A stretch of DNA of 64,000 nucleotides from Solibacillus sp. FSL H8-0523 (GCF_038051985.1 NZ_CP150291.1:3534001-3598000); one strand, 5' to 3'. Shown: positions 7,655-16,635, numbered from the stretch's first letter. Numbers and translations: made by a program. The notes: generated from the sequence alone by a model not told the origin.

Positions 7655-9196
7655 TTATTTCAAATAATCGACGCGGTACACATCATGGCGGCGATCTTTT
7701 AAATGCTTTACCGTACCGTCCTGACGCTGGCGACGTAAAATTTCTAAATCCACATCACCAATGAGTACCATTTCTAGGTTCGGACTCGTTTCGCCAACAA
7801 TGCCATCTCGCGCAAATTCAAAATCGCTCGGTGCGAAAATGCCGGACTGCGCGTATTGAATATCCATATTTTCCGTTTCAGGTAAATTGCCGACCGTCCC
7901 TGAAATAACCGTATAAATTTGGTTTTCCACTGCGCGTGCCTGTGCACAGTAGCGAACACGTAAGTAGCCCTGGCGATCCTCGGTACAAAACGGGGTGAAA
8001 ATAATATTCGCCCCCATATCGGTCGCAATACGCGCAAGCTCTGGGAACTCGATGTCATAACAAATTTGAATGGCAATCTTGCCACAATCGGTATCAAACA
8101 CTTCAATCTTATCCCCGCTTGATATGCCCCACCATTTACGTTCATTCGGCGTAATATGCACCTTGTATTGCTTTTCAATCGTGCCATCGCGTCTAAATAA
8201 ATAAGCGATGTTGTAAATCTCCTCGTCCTCTTCCTCAACAAAGTGTGAGCCACCAATAATATTGACGTTGTAGCGCACCGCTAGGCTCGTAAATAGCTCA
8301 ATATATTTGGGTGTGAACTCTGTTAATTTACGCACGGCCTGCGAGGGTGATTTTTCATTTAAAAAGCTCATCAGCTGTGTTGTGAAAATTTCTGGGAACA
8401 CGACAAAATCCGAACCTGCATCGGAGCCAACATCGACAAAATACTCACATTGCTTGGCGAAATCCTCAAACGAATCAATGGCACGCATCATATATTGCAC
8501 AACACAAATGCGTACCGGATAGCTTGTTTTAAAATGACGCTTCAAATGTGGTCGGTAATCCACGTTATTCCATTCCATTAACGTCGCATATTTTCCCGAT
8601 GCCACATCATCTGGTAAATAATTTGGATTAATGCGCATTAAAATAAAGTCGTTCATCATTTGGAATGTTAATACCGGGTCGTAAATTTTATGGCGGCTTA
8701 CCGCATCGACGTAATCGCGCGGACTCATTTCCCCAGAATGCACATGGAAATTTGGAATGCGCCCCCCGATAATAATCGACTTTAAATTGAGTGAACGGGC
8801 TAAATCTTTGCGCGCCTCATACAAACGCTGCCCCACCTTCATGCGACGATATTCTGGATGAACCATTACTTCAATCCCGTACAAGTTATAGCCGTTCGGA
8901 TCGTGGTTCGTAATAAAGCCATTATCGGTAATATCGTTCCACGTATGGCGATCATCGTATTCATCAAAATTAATACGTAGCGAAGAGCAAGAACCAATGA
9001 CTAAGCCGTCTAACTCTGCCACAATTTGCCCTTCTGGAAAAATCGTTAAGTGGCTATACAAATGTGCACGCTCCCAAGGCTCCATCCCCGGAAATGACAG
9101 GCGCTGAATTTCTAAGATTGCATCAATATCCGCTGTTGTCATCTGACGAATCATCATTGGTTTTTCAAATTTCGACATGTCTAACGCATCGGTCAT
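7655..9196 (-). CDS. yhcX: YhcX: GNAT acetyltransferase fused to nitrilase-family hydrolase
   Basis: A 513-residue two-domain protein, the same length as B. subtilis YhcX. The N-terminal GNAT domain spans about 15-190 (GIEVMVHPEYRRMKVGQRLY). The C-terminal carbon-nitrogen hydrolase domain spans about 227-500 with the Glu-Lys-Cys triad E269 (VVFPEIF), K345 (KQYKVHITP) and C379 (IQICYDIEFPE). Members cleave amides or nitriles; the natural substrate is unknown. The frame stays open 27 codons upstream, but ATG 9196 has a GGGAG site 8 bases before it. Monocistronic, ended by the hairpin at 7611-7648. Confidence 0.88.
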   Translation of the reverse strand: MTDALDMSKFEKPMMIRQMTTADIDAILEIQRLSFPGMEPWERAHLYSHLTIFPEGQIVAELDGLVIGSCSSLRINFDEYDDRHTWNDITDNGFITNHDPNGYNLYGIEVMVHPEYRRMKVGQRLYEARKDLARSLNLKSIIIGGRIPNFHVHSGEMSPRDYVDAVSRHKIYDPVLTFQMMNDFILMRINPNYLPDDVASGKYATLMEWNNVDYRPHLKRHFKTSYPVRICVVQYMMRAIDSFEDFAKQCEYFVDVGSDAGSDFVVFPEIFTTQLMSFLNEKSPSQAVRKLTEFTPKYIELFTSLAVRYNVNIIGGSHFVEEEDEEIYNIAYLFRRDGTIEKQYKVHITPNERKWWGISSGDKIEVFDTDCGKIAIQICYDIEFPELARIATDMGANIIFTPFCTEDRQGYLRVRYCAQARAVENQIYTVISGTVGNLPETENMDIQYAQSGIFAPSDFEFARDGIVGETSPNLEMVLIGDVDLEILRRQRQDGTVKHLKDRRHDVYRVDYLK

Positions 9197-9322
9197 AAAC
9201 AACGCTCCCTTCTCTTCTAAACTTTCCCTTTTACTGACATCTCCTAAACGTAGTAATTTACTTTTTCTCGAATTCAAACTATAATCAATGCAGGTTAAAT
9301 TTTGATTTACGAGGTAAATGCG

Positions 9323-9748
9323 ATGTCAAAAAAAATTGAAAATGCTTTACTGATGATTTGGGTTGTGTCATTAACAGCAACACTTGGATCATTATATTTT
9401 TCAGAAATACGCGGTTATGAACCATGCACACTGTGTTGGTATCAGCGCATCTTGATGTATCCACTTGTTATTCTGACAACCGTTGCATACATACAAAAAA
9501 ACGCAAAAATCGCCGTCACAACAGCTGTATTTTCATGTATCGGGGCAGCAACCTCCCTTTACCATTACAGCTTACAAAAACTTGATTTCTTACAAGATTC
9601 AGCGCCATCATGTGGTCGTGTCCCATGTACAGGTGAATATATTAACTGGTTTGGCTTTATGACAATTCCGTTTTTAGCTTTGACGGCATTTGTACTAATC
9701 GCTGGCATTAGTTTTTATATGCTGAAAGTGTTAAAGGAGGAAAAATAA
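9323..9748 (+). CDS. bdbC: Disulfide bond formation protein BdbC/DsbB
   Basis: A 141-residue DsbB-family quinone oxidoreductase with four membrane helices. The redox pairs are C35/C38 (CTLC) and C97/C102. It reoxidises an extracytoplasmic thiol-disulfide partner and passes electrons to quinone. Start ATG 9323 has GAGG 8 bases upstream; an earlier TTG at 9302 lacks a site. The thioredoxin-like gene follows 1 base later, so the pair is an operon. The neighbour has a single CSHC motif rather than being a classic BdbD. Confidence 0.88.
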   Translation: MSKKIENALLMIWVVSLTATLGSLYFSEIRGYEPCTLCWYQRILMYPLVILTTVAYIQKNAKIAVTTAVFSCIGAATSLYHYSLQKLDFLQDSAPSCGRVPCTGEYINWFGFMTIPFLALTAFVLIAGISFYMLKVLKEEK

Positions 9749-9749
9749 C

Positions 9750-10220
9750 ATGAAAAAGCTTGCGATCGTTGGGGCAGTAATCGTTTTATTATTTGCCGGG
9801 ATTATTGTACTAACAAACATGAAAAACTCTGATAAATTAAAGGACAATCCATACGATACGGATGACTTAAAACAATCAACTATTGATTTATTAGATGATA
9901 AAAACTATCAAAATATCATTTTACCGGACGCGTTAGCAGACAAAATCGCATCGGGTGAAGGCGTAGTTGGCTATTTCTTCAGTCCAGAATGTTCACATTG
10001 TAAAAATTACACACCTAAAATGATGCCAATCGCAAAAGAACTAGATATTCAAGTTGATCAATTAAATGTATTAGAATATGAAAATGCTTGGGGTACTTAT
10101 GCGATTACAGCAACACCGACTATGATTTACTTTGAAAATGGTCAAGAGGTTGCACGTCTTGAAGGTGACGCACCTGACGAAACTACTCGTCAATTCTTTA
10201 ACGATGTTGTGTTAAAATAA
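9750..10220 (+). CDS. Membrane-anchored thioredoxin-like protein
   Basis: A 156-residue protein with an N-terminal signal anchor (about 4-22) and an extracytoplasmic thioredoxin fold (about 60-150). The active site is C81-S-H-C84 and the cis-proline is P123 (ATPT). It starts 1 base after bdbC with an AAAGGAGG site, so it is the probable redox partner of BdbC. Whether it works as an oxidase or in a specific pathway such as cytochrome or competence protein maturation cannot be told. A terminator follows. Confidence 0.85.
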   Translation: MKKLAIVGAVIVLLFAGIIVLTNMKNSDKLKDNPYDTDDLKQSTIDLLDDKNYQNIILPDALADKIASGEGVVGYFFSPECSHCKNYTPKMMPIAKELDIQVDQLNVLEYENAWGTYAITATPTMIYFENGQEVARLEGDAPDETTRQFFNDVVLK

Positions 10221-10230
10221 GAAGATAACA

Positions 10231-10258
10231 AAATCGTGCTTATCGAAGCACGATTTTT
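10231..10258 (+). terminator. Terminator after the bdbC operon
   Basis: A 10-bp stem AAATCGTGCT with its complement, 6-nt loop, followed by a T-run. It lies 10 bases past the thioredoxin-like gene. Confidence 0.85.
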
Positions 10259-10275
10259 CATTTGGAGGAAAATAC

Positions 10276-11109
10276 ATGTTCACATATACCATCAATACAA
10301 ACGGTCAAACCGTTGAAGATTTACTGCGCAATAAATGGCGCTTAGGAAAAAAAATCGTGCACGAGCTACGCATGGAAAAAGCCGTAACAATGAACGGTGA
10401 GCCCGTACTATGGAAAGAGCCGCTTGAAAAAGGATCAGTCATCGAATTTGAATTCCCAATGCCTGTATCAAACTACAGCCCAACACCAAACTGTGAGATT
10501 GTCGTTCGTTACGAAGACGAGCACTGCTTAATCGTATCAAAGCCGAAATGGATGGCAACACATCCAAACGAACCAACTGACCGTGATACATGTATGAACC
10601 ATGTGATGCGTCACATCGTTGATAACGGCGGGACTTATGCAGAGCACGTACACCGCTTAGATCAAGGGACAAACGGTTTACTACTTGTCGCAAAGCACCC
10701 GATCGCGAAATCGATTTTCGACCGCATGATTGAAGAAAAATCAATCGTTCGTACGTATGCAGCGGAAGTACAAGGCAATATTCGTACTGATAGCGGCACA
10801 ATTAACGCAGCGATTGGCAAAGACCGTCACCACAGCACACGCCGCGTTGTTGCACCAGGCGCACAAAGCGCTGTTACGCATTATGAAGTCGTAAACCGTT
10901 ATAAAAGCTCTTGTGTAGTCCACGTCGTACTTGAAACAGGTCGCACACACCAAATCCGTGTACACATGGCGCATATTGGCCACCCAATCGTTGGCGATAC
11001 ATTATATGATGCACGCCAAACAGAAGATGGCACATACGCACTACACGCGATTCAATTAGCCTTCGAACATCCATTCTTAAATGAAGAGGTTGTTGTAAAA
11101 GACGTATAA
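10276..11109 (+). CDS. RluA-family RNA pseudouridine synthase
   Basis: A 277-residue protein. The N-terminal part (about 12-65) is S4-like; the catalytic domain (about 72-255) has the motif HRLDQGTNG with catalytic D129 and the later RTHQIRVHMAHIGHP. It isomerises uridine in rRNA or tRNA. YhcT- and YjbO-like paralogues of B. subtilis are similar, so the exact target position is not assigned. A GGAGG site precedes the ATG. The gene stands alone. Confidence 0.88.
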   Translation: MFTYTINTNGQTVEDLLRNKWRLGKKIVHELRMEKAVTMNGEPVLWKEPLEKGSVIEFEFPMPVSNYSPTPNCEIVVRYEDEHCLIVSKPKWMATHPNEPTDRDTCMNHVMRHIVDNGGTYAEHVHRLDQGTNGLLLVAKHPIAKSIFDRMIEEKSIVRTYAAEVQGNIRTDSGTINAAIGKDRHHSTRRVVAPGAQSAVTHYEVVNRYKSSCVVHVVLETGRTHQIRVHMAHIGHPIVGDTLYDARQTEDGTYALHAIQLAFEHPFLNEEVVVKDV

Positions 11110-11220
11110 AGCTTCGGATTTACAAGCTAACGATATGCAAAGTTTTATGCAGTAATGTTTGTGTTATCGTATTCATCAAAATGGGCTTTAACCATTACCA
11201 GCACTAACTTTTGACACACA

Positions 11221-11264
11221 AAAGGCGCTAAACGTTGAATTTAACAACAATTAGCGCCTTTTTT
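11221..11264. terminator. Terminator with long loop
   Basis: AAAGGCGCTAA pairs with TTAGCGCCTTT and is followed by Ts. The 18-nt loop can partly pair (GTTGAATTTAAC). It is 110 bases past the RluA gene and could also end the 11348 gene. Confidence 0.7.
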
Positions 11265-11281
11265 AACGTGTCCAACTTTTA

Positions 11282-11299
11282 TTTGGGAACTTTTTTTTG
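11282..11299 (+). repeat. TTTGGGAAC border motif, site 1
   Basis: TTTGGGAACTTTTTTTTG is the most degenerate of four related motifs (others at 11932, 12014, 12504) that border the small genes of this patch. Confidence 0.45.
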
Positions 11300-11347
11300 A
11301 ATAATGGGTGTATTCTATATAAACTCCTTGAATAGTTGTCAGTAAAG

Positions 11348-11869
11348 TTAATTTGAATAGGTTTCTCCTTTATCCAAATCCAAAGTGTGATTGTTAATTT
11401 TTATCGTATGATTATTTAACCACTCCACATCAACCTCGTGCATTGGAACTTCATAATAAATCCTTTTTTTTATCCAAAGAGGTCCATTTACAATTCCCGT
11501 AACACTAATTGAGGTAGCTGCTCCACCGTTCAATGTGTAAAAGTCTATAGTCGTTTTATTATCAGGAGATTGAGTTGTTTCGATATGCTCTCTCGCAACT
11601 GTATTTACTGCCACTCCTAATAAAAAAGCTATCGACAGGGGAACTATAATCAATAAGGTTAACCAGCTTCTCCACCTTGCTTGCTTACTACTTCTATCTT
11701 TAAAGCCCATAATACCTATAATAAAAACAATAACAGAAAGTAACCAAAGTGTTAGAGCATCTGGTGCCAATTGCCAAGTTCGGTAATAGGACGCATAAAG
11801 TACTTGAAATGAAAACCCTAATAATATTAAACATACAATGAATGACCATAAATTATATTTTCTATCCAA
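11348..11869 (-). CDS. DUF5412-like membrane protein
   Basis: A 173-residue protein with three predicted membrane helices (about 6-28, 39-56, 69-92) and an extracytoplasmic C-terminal domain of about 80 residues. That domain contains TTIDFYTLNGGAATSISV and resembles the uncharacterised DUF5412 family. Function is unknown. It stands alone, between two copies of the GTTTGGGAAC-like motif, in a patch that does not belong to the conserved gene order. No clear ribosome site was identified beyond a GGGAGG about 10 bases before the ATG. Confidence 0.7.
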   Translation of the reverse strand: MDRKYNLWSFIVCLILLGFSFQVLYASYYRTWQLAPDALTLWLLSVIVFIIGIMGFKDRSSKQARWRSWLTLLIIVPLSIAFLLGVAVNTVAREHIETTQSPDNKTTIDFYTLNGGAATSISVTGIVNGPLWIKKRIYYEVPMHEVDVEWLNNHTIKINNHTLDLDKGETYSN

Positions 11870-11931
11870 ATCGAATTGCCTCCCTTTTTCAAGTTAGACA
11901 TAATTTGTAATTAAATGGTTGCAAAAGTGTC

Positions 11932-11953
11932 GTTTGGGAACGTTATTTAATTT
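11932..11953 (+). repeat. TTTGGGAAC border motif, site 2
   Basis: GTTTGGGAACGTTATTTAAT lies upstream of the 11348-11869 gene. It matches site 3 (12014) in 13 of the first 15 positions and has the fullest form of the core. Confidence 0.55.
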
Positions 11954-12013
11954 AAAGTTTATACATTTTCATCATCAAGAGTGTGGATGGGGTATCAGCA
12001 CGGTACAAGCGGT

Positions 12014-12034
12014 GTTTGGGAATGTTCTTTGATT
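12014..12034 (+). repeat. TTTGGGAAC border motif, site 3
   Basis: GTTTGGGAATGTTCTTTGAT abuts and slightly overlaps the stop codon of the 78-residue gene at 12033. Confidence 0.55.
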
Positions 12035-12269
12035 ATTTTTGATAGTTTCCTATTTCTACAGCATAAATCATGAAACTAACAATATATACAAGTGTTATCA
12101 CAAGAATACCGATTAAGGACGCCATCTTAGTATTATCTATTGTAGCTTTGGTTAGTTGAGATTCTTCTTTCTTCGTTCGTTGTTCTATCCATAATAAAAG
12201 TTTCTCTGCGTTAAAAAAGATTTTAATTAAAATCACATAGATTGCAGTAATCAATAATGTTATTGCCAT
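12033..12269 (-). CDS. Small two-helix membrane protein, unknown
   Basis: A 78-residue protein with hydrophobic segments at about 2-22 and 49-71 and a charged middle (EQRTKKEESQLTKA). An AGGTG site lies 9 bases before the ATG. Not recognised. Its first bases overlap the end of the acetyltransferase remnant upstream. It lies between motif sites 3 and 4. Confidence 0.6.
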   Translation of the reverse strand: MAITLLITAIYVILIKIFFNAEKLLLWIEQRTKKEESQLTKATIDNTKMASLIGILVITLVYIVSFMIYAVEIGNYQK

Positions 12270-12427
12270 TCACAACACCTCATCAAAGGAATAGGACATT
12301 TACCACCAAGGAATGGAGAAGCTGGTATACCGTCTGCGTTCAACATATGAGCTTCTGCAAAGTTTCTGAGATTCGTTGTTTCTATAAAATCTTTCTGGCT
12401 TTCTCCAACCTCAAGTGCAACTAACAT
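12260..12427 (-). pseudogene. N-terminal remnant of a GNAT acetyltransferase
   Basis: From an ATG at 12427 a 55-codon frame reads MLVALEVGESQKDFIETTN and continues NFAEAH, a pattern typical of the first helix of many GNAT acetyltransferases. The rest of the domain, including the acetyl-CoA loop, is absent, and the frame runs into the start of the next gene. A truncated relic is the best reading. Family assignment is by eye. Confidence 0.45.
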
Positions 12428-12692
12428 TCAATGATGCTAACTATTTTTCCCTTGTAATTTATAATAATATCGTGCCGAATAATTAAAATGTAGCTAAATC
12501 GATGTTTGGGTATGTTATTTGCCTTACTGTTGTAAGTTCACATAAATTTGACGCGACCTCATAGAGATTAATAATTTATAATTAAGTTCGATAAAAAACC
12601 GGTTGGAATGCATTTTTTATTTATTCCACAATCAGATACCATCTCTTGAAGAATTGACTATTTATATTAAATAAGCGTTAACATTATGAGCA
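12428..12692. other. Decayed gene-free stretch
   Basis: AT-rich sequence holding motif site 4 (12504) and no ORF with a ribosome site. It joins the acetyltransferase remnant to the broken frame that starts near 12693. Confidence 0.5.
12504..12523 (+). repeat. TTTGGGAAC border motif, site 4
   Basis: GTTTGGGTATGTTATTTGCC lies upstream of the acetyltransferase remnant and closes the second motif-bordered unit. Confidence 0.5.
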
Positions 12693-13199
12693 ATGATGGA
12701 GGAATCTTTAACGGAAGTTTTTAAGGAACAGATTGATGAAAAAACAATTGAAGGATATTACAGCAGTTGATTAATGCCAACTTCTCTGGTATTTATAGTC
12801 CACAAGTAGAAATTGACCCAATCAACGCGCGGATTTATTAATATTATAAATGATTGTATCGAAACGATTGATCGAAATTTAGGTTATAAATTGGACGTTC
12901 TTTTAGCAGATCAACCGCTGGGCCTCATCTATGAATATGGTGGTCTTACAAATCTTCCCGTATCGGTTTACTATGGTAGACGAACGTTAACAAAGGTTGA
13001 AATTTATAATTTTCATAAAATGAATGATGATGAAGACATCAATTATGATGCCGCAATCCATTTCTATACGAACGATGGCTTTGTATTAGTTGTATCGACT
13101 CCGAATGATTATTCACAAAGAGTTGAATTGAACATACGCCGTGTTGACCAATTGGTTAAGGCAATTGACACTTTAAATTTAAGAGTAGTAATTGGTTAG
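12693..13199 (+). pseudogene. Broken hypothetical gene, two frame changes
   Basis: Three overlapping frames read as one protein if two small indels are corrected. Codons 12693-12770 give MEESLTEVFKEQIDEKTIEG. A second frame to 12841 gives ILQQLINANFSGIYSPQVEI. A third, open to 13199, gives about 125 residues starting near GFINIINDCIETIDRN. The last segment alone could start at TTG 12813, but no ribosome site is there. The family was not recognised. An intact 128-residue gene is the less likely alternative. Confidence 0.5.
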
Positions 13200-13281
13200 T
13201 TCCGAAACCGTTCCGTTAGATATATAAATTCAACATCTATAATTCTCATCTCTCTTTCAGTTTACCTACATTTAACCTAGA

Positions 13282-13321
13282 CAAAATCCTCTAAAATTCA
13301 GCTGATTTTTAGAGGATTTTG
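13282..13321 (-). terminator. Terminator of the 13331 gene
   Basis: A 15-bp perfect stem (CAAAATCCTCTAAAA and complement, 10-nt loop) lies 10 bases past the minus-strand stop. It may work in both directions. Confidence 0.75.
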
Positions 13322-13330
13322 CTCATTATG

Positions 13331-13882
13331 TTAATCCATCTTCTCACGCTCGACGTACGGAATACCATGTTCATTCGAGTAACGATAAATATAGCTTTTC
13401 GCATGGGAATTTAATTCTCGTTCTTTAATGACAAATGAATCACCAGACTTCGTGATGAGCTTCACTTCGCCTTTATTCGACCCTACTACATATTCATAAT
13501 AGACTTCTTCAAGCTCTGTCCAAGCGTATTGGTCATTCATCCAAAAAAAACTACGCTCAATTTGCTGTTCACTAATTTTCAAATAGTTTTGCGTTGAGTA
13601 ATACGCCGTCGCACCACCAATTACAAGTAGCAGCGTCGTAACCGCATATATCGCTTTTGTTCGCTTATAGGCCAGTAACCCAAACATCCCCCCAAATATT
13701 AAACAAGAGGCAATGATTAATTTTATGTTAATCGGATTCAGTAAAAATACATCCTGCTCGTAAGGCTTCACAAAAAAGAAACTTTGAAAAATCGGCTGAA
13801 ACAGCATAAGATACGGTAAAAAAATCAACACGGTTATTGCTGCCATTGCGAAAAACAAACTTGGCGAAAAATTTTTGAACAT
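13331..13882 (-). CDS. Uncharacterised membrane protein
   Basis: A 183-residue protein with three hydrophobic segments (about 10-31, 55-73, 76-95). They are followed by a soluble C-terminal domain of about 85 residues, rich in aromatic and charged residues, that looks like the small beta-rich PH-like domains found behind membrane helices. Not recognised. It starts 25 bases after the aldo-keto reductase start region ends on the same strand, and the intervening sequence has GGGGG before the ATG. Function unknown. Confidence 0.72.
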   Translation of the reverse strand: MFKNFSPSLFFAMAAITVLIFLPYLMLFQPIFQSFFFVKPYEQDVFLLNPINIKLIIASCLIFGGMFGLLAYKRTKAIYAVTTLLLVIGGATAYYSTQNYLKISEQQIERSFFWMNDQYAWTELEEVYYEYVVGSNKGEVKLITKSGDSFVIKERELNSHAKSYIYRYSNEHGIPYVEREKMD

Positions 13883-13907
13883 GGTTTAGGTACCCCCTTA
13901 CATGAAA

Positions 13908-14738
13908 TTAAAAATCAAATTTAAAGCTATCTGGGCTTTGTCCAAAACGTTCGTTACGATTTAGAGCGTTAATTTCCTGCATCGTCGCTTCCGTTAATTC
14001 AAAATGGAATACCTCACTATTCTCTTTAATACGTGATGGCGTGACTGATTTCGGAATGACAAGCACATCATTTTGTAAATGCCAGCGCAGTATGACTTGT
14101 GCTGGTGTGACACCGTAATCCGCTGCAATACGAGTAATCGTTTCATCGTTTAACACATGCCCTCTTCCAAGTGGTGACCAGGCCGTAACGGCAATCTGAT
14201 GCTCCTGACAAAATGCACGTAACTCCGCTTGATTTAAATAGGGCTGTAACTCTACTTGGTTAACCATTGGCGCTACGTTACAGCTTGCTAACACTTGCTG
14301 TAGGTGATGTTCATGGTGATTCGATACACCCGGTACGCGAATGAGCTTTTCCTCGTATAATCGCTCGATTGCACGGTACGTATCCACAAACTTCCCTTCT
14401 ACTGGCCAGTGTGTTAAATAAAGATCCACGTAATCCATATCCAATTTTTTTAACGATGTTTCAAATGCACGTAATGTATTGTCATAACCTTGATCTGAAT
14501 TCCATACCTTAGTTGTGACAAAAAGTTCTTCACGCTTAACAGAAGCATTGCGAATCGCCTCGCCTACTTCTTCCTCATTGTAATAAAGCGCGGCTGTATC
14601 GATTGCACGGTAGCCTAAATCTATGGCCGTTGTAATGGCTTGCAATGTTTCATCGCGGTCCGTCATTTTGTAAACACCTAGGCCAAGTCTTGGCATTAAG
14701 ATTCCATTTGCTAATTTTTTTGTTGATTGTAAGTTCAT
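13908..14738 (-). CDS. Aldo/keto reductase (YtbE/YvgN-like)
   Basis: A 276-residue NADPH-dependent reductase of the AKR superfamily. The catalytic tetrad is visible: D47 and Y52 (AIDTAALYY), K77 (TTKVW) and H110 (YLTHWP). The C-terminal phosphate-binding motif is IPKSVTPSRIKEN. Likely substrates are methylglyoxal and other small aldehydes, as for B. subtilis YvgN/YtbE, but this is inference. ATG 14738 was chosen because GAGGTG lies 6 bases before it; an upstream GTG falls inside that site. Divergent from the acyl-CoA ligase. Confidence 0.88.
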   Translation of the reverse strand: MNLQSTKKLANGILMPRLGLGVYKMTDRDETLQAITTAIDLGYRAIDTAALYYNEEEVGEAIRNASVKREELFVTTKVWNSDQGYDNTLRAFETSLKKLDMDYVDLYLTHWPVEGKFVDTYRAIERLYEEKLIRVPGVSNHHEHHLQQVLASCNVAPMVNQVELQPYLNQAELRAFCQEHQIAVTAWSPLGRGHVLNDETITRIAADYGVTPAQVILRWHLQNDVLVIPKSVTPSRIKENSEVFHFELTEATMQEINALNRNERFGQSPDSFKFDF

Positions 14739-14966
14739 GAAAATCACCTCAAGTTGTATTTCAGTCTATTATAGCATTATTCAAATCAGACAATTTTTAG
14801 ATTCCATTATCTAACATACGAATGAAACTTTTAATTGTTTCAAAATTCTTTAAATTTACAACGCATTTGCTAGATAGATACCTTTTTATCGCGTATAATT
14901 CTATTAACAGAAAATTCACTCAACTAGAGTTCTACGTTAGATCATTTCGTTTAGGAGCTGATTATT

Positions 14967-16583
14967 ATGATGGACACACAGTTAGTTTTGACAGGGTTTT
15001 TAAAACGCGCCGCACGTTATTTTCCAAACAAACAAATCATTTCTCGTACAAGCCCTACGATGACACATCGCATTCCATTTAAAGATTATGTAAAACGGAC
15101 ACATCGTCTAGCCGACGCCCTTACAAAGCTTGGCATGACGCGCGGTACAAAGGTCGGTACGTTCGCTTGGAATCATCATCGCCATTTAGAAGCTTATTTT
15201 GCGATTCCATGTAGCGGTGCAATTTTACACACAATCAATATCCGCCTAGCACCTGAGCATATTGTTTATATTATTAACCATGCACAGGACGAAATTTTAT
15301 TAATTGATGGGGATCTCTTCCCATTAGTCGAACCCGCACTCGGTCATTTAAAATCGGTGAAGCATATTATCGTGATGAGCGATGATAAAACAGCACCCGA
15401 GTCTTCGTTTCCAAATGTCCATAGCTATGAGCAGCTACTAGAAGAAGCGGATGAAAACTTTGCCTTCCCTGAAGACTTAGATGAAAACTTGCAGGCCGGC
15501 ATGTGCTATACATCTGCGACAACAGGCATGCCTAAAGGTGTCATTTACACGCATCGTAGCATCGTCTTGCACAGTTTAGCGCTTGGCTTAGCAGAATCCT
15601 TTGCATTAAATGAGCGTGATGCCGCGCTACCAATCGTCCCCATGTTCCACGTAAATGCTTGGGGCTTCCCGTTTGCAGCGTTGAATTTTGGCTTGAATAT
15701 TGTACTCCCGGGCCCAATGATGACACCTGCGATTATTTTAGATTTAATTGAGCAAGAAAAAGTCACAATTACAGCCGGTGTACCAACCATTTGGCTCGGT
15801 GTTTTAGCGGAACAAGAAAAACAGCCGCGCGACCTTTCATCAATTCGCTTAATTATCTCTGGTGGCTCTGCATCACCAAAGGGCCTAATTCAAGCGTATA
15901 ACGAAAAGCTTGGCGTGCCTTATGTAAACGCTTACGGTATGACTGAAACATCACCACTTGTCAGCATGTCGCATCCAACATCTGAAATGGACAGCTATAG
16001 TGAAGATGAATTATTGGATATGCGCGTAACACAAGGCTTAACCGCATCGTTAATCGAAACAGAGGTAGTCAACGAAAACGGCCCTGTGCCATGGGACGGG
16101 CAAACAATGGGTGAACTACGCGTCCGTGGTCCTTGGATTGCCTCAAGCTACTATCAAGATGAGCGCACAAACGAAGCATTCCGAGATGGTTGGTTGTATA
16201 CAGGCGATATCGCGGTGTTAACAAAAGAAGGCTACATTAAAATTACTGACCGTACAAAAGATTTAATTAAATCCGGCGGTGAATGGATTTCTTCGGTCGA
16301 TTTAGAAAATGCACTCATGTCGCATCCGGATGTATTTGAGGCAGCTGTTATCGCCGTACCACATCCAAAATGGCAGGAACGTCCCCTTGCTTGTGTCGTA
16401 TTAAAAGAAGGTGCAATTGCCACGAAAGACGAGCTGCTTGCATCGATCGAACAAGAATTCGCTAAATGGTGGCTCCCCGATGATGTCGTGTTTTTAAATG
16501 AAATCCCGAAAACATCGGTAGGTAAATTTTTAAAAGCCAAATTACGCGAAGAATTAAAAGACTACCAAATCCCAACAAGTTAA
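14967..16583 (+). CDS. Fatty acyl-CoA synthetase (AMP-binding)
   Basis: A 538-residue ANL-superfamily ligase. The AMP-binding P-loop is at 181-191 (YTSATTGMPKG), followed by YGMTETSP, the hinge region YTGDIAVLTKEGYIKITDR, and near the C-terminus the catalytic lysine region KTSVGKFLKAKL. It activates a carboxylic acid to the acyl-adenylate and thioester; the sequence is of the medium/long-chain AlkK-like kind. TAGGAG lies 9 bases before the ATG. Monocistronic with its own terminator. Substrate chain length is not resolved. Confidence 0.86.
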   Translation: MMDTQLVLTGFLKRAARYFPNKQIISRTSPTMTHRIPFKDYVKRTHRLADALTKLGMTRGTKVGTFAWNHHRHLEAYFAIPCSGAILHTINIRLAPEHIVYIINHAQDEILLIDGDLFPLVEPALGHLKSVKHIIVMSDDKTAPESSFPNVHSYEQLLEEADENFAFPEDLDENLQAGMCYTSATTGMPKGVIYTHRSIVLHSLALGLAESFALNERDAALPIVPMFHVNAWGFPFAALNFGLNIVLPGPMMTPAIILDLIEQEKVTITAGVPTIWLGVLAEQEKQPRDLSSIRLIISGGSASPKGLIQAYNEKLGVPYVNAYGMTETSPLVSMSHPTSEMDSYSEDELLDMRVTQGLTASLIETEVVNENGPVPWDGQTMGELRVRGPWIASSYYQDERTNEAFRDGWLYTGDIAVLTKEGYIKITDRTKDLIKSGGEWISSVDLENALMSHPDVFEAAVIAVPHPKWQERPLACVVLKEGAIATKDELLASIEQEFAKWWLPDDVVFLNEIPKTSVGKFLKAKLREELKDYQIPTS

Positions 16584-16591
16584 TCACTATC

Positions 16592-16635
16592 AAACAAAGT
16601 CCGCTATCTAAAAATCAGATAACGGACTTTGTTTT
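16592..16635 (+). terminator. Terminator of the acyl-CoA ligase
   Basis: A long stem (AACAAAGTCCG and TATCT with complements, one bulge) is followed by TTTT. It ends right at the stop codon of the convergent small acidic gene, which it may also serve. Confidence 0.8.

Noticed and set aside
7774-8256. A 160-codon frame on the minus strand.
   Set aside because: It lies in another frame of yhcX, whose catalytic residues are all intact, and it has no ribosome site or codon bias of its own.
11282-12523. Integron attC sites as an explanation for the repeated GTTTGGG motif.
   Set aside because: The core differs from GTTRRRY/RYYYAAC, no palindromic arms are seen and there is no integrase in the window.
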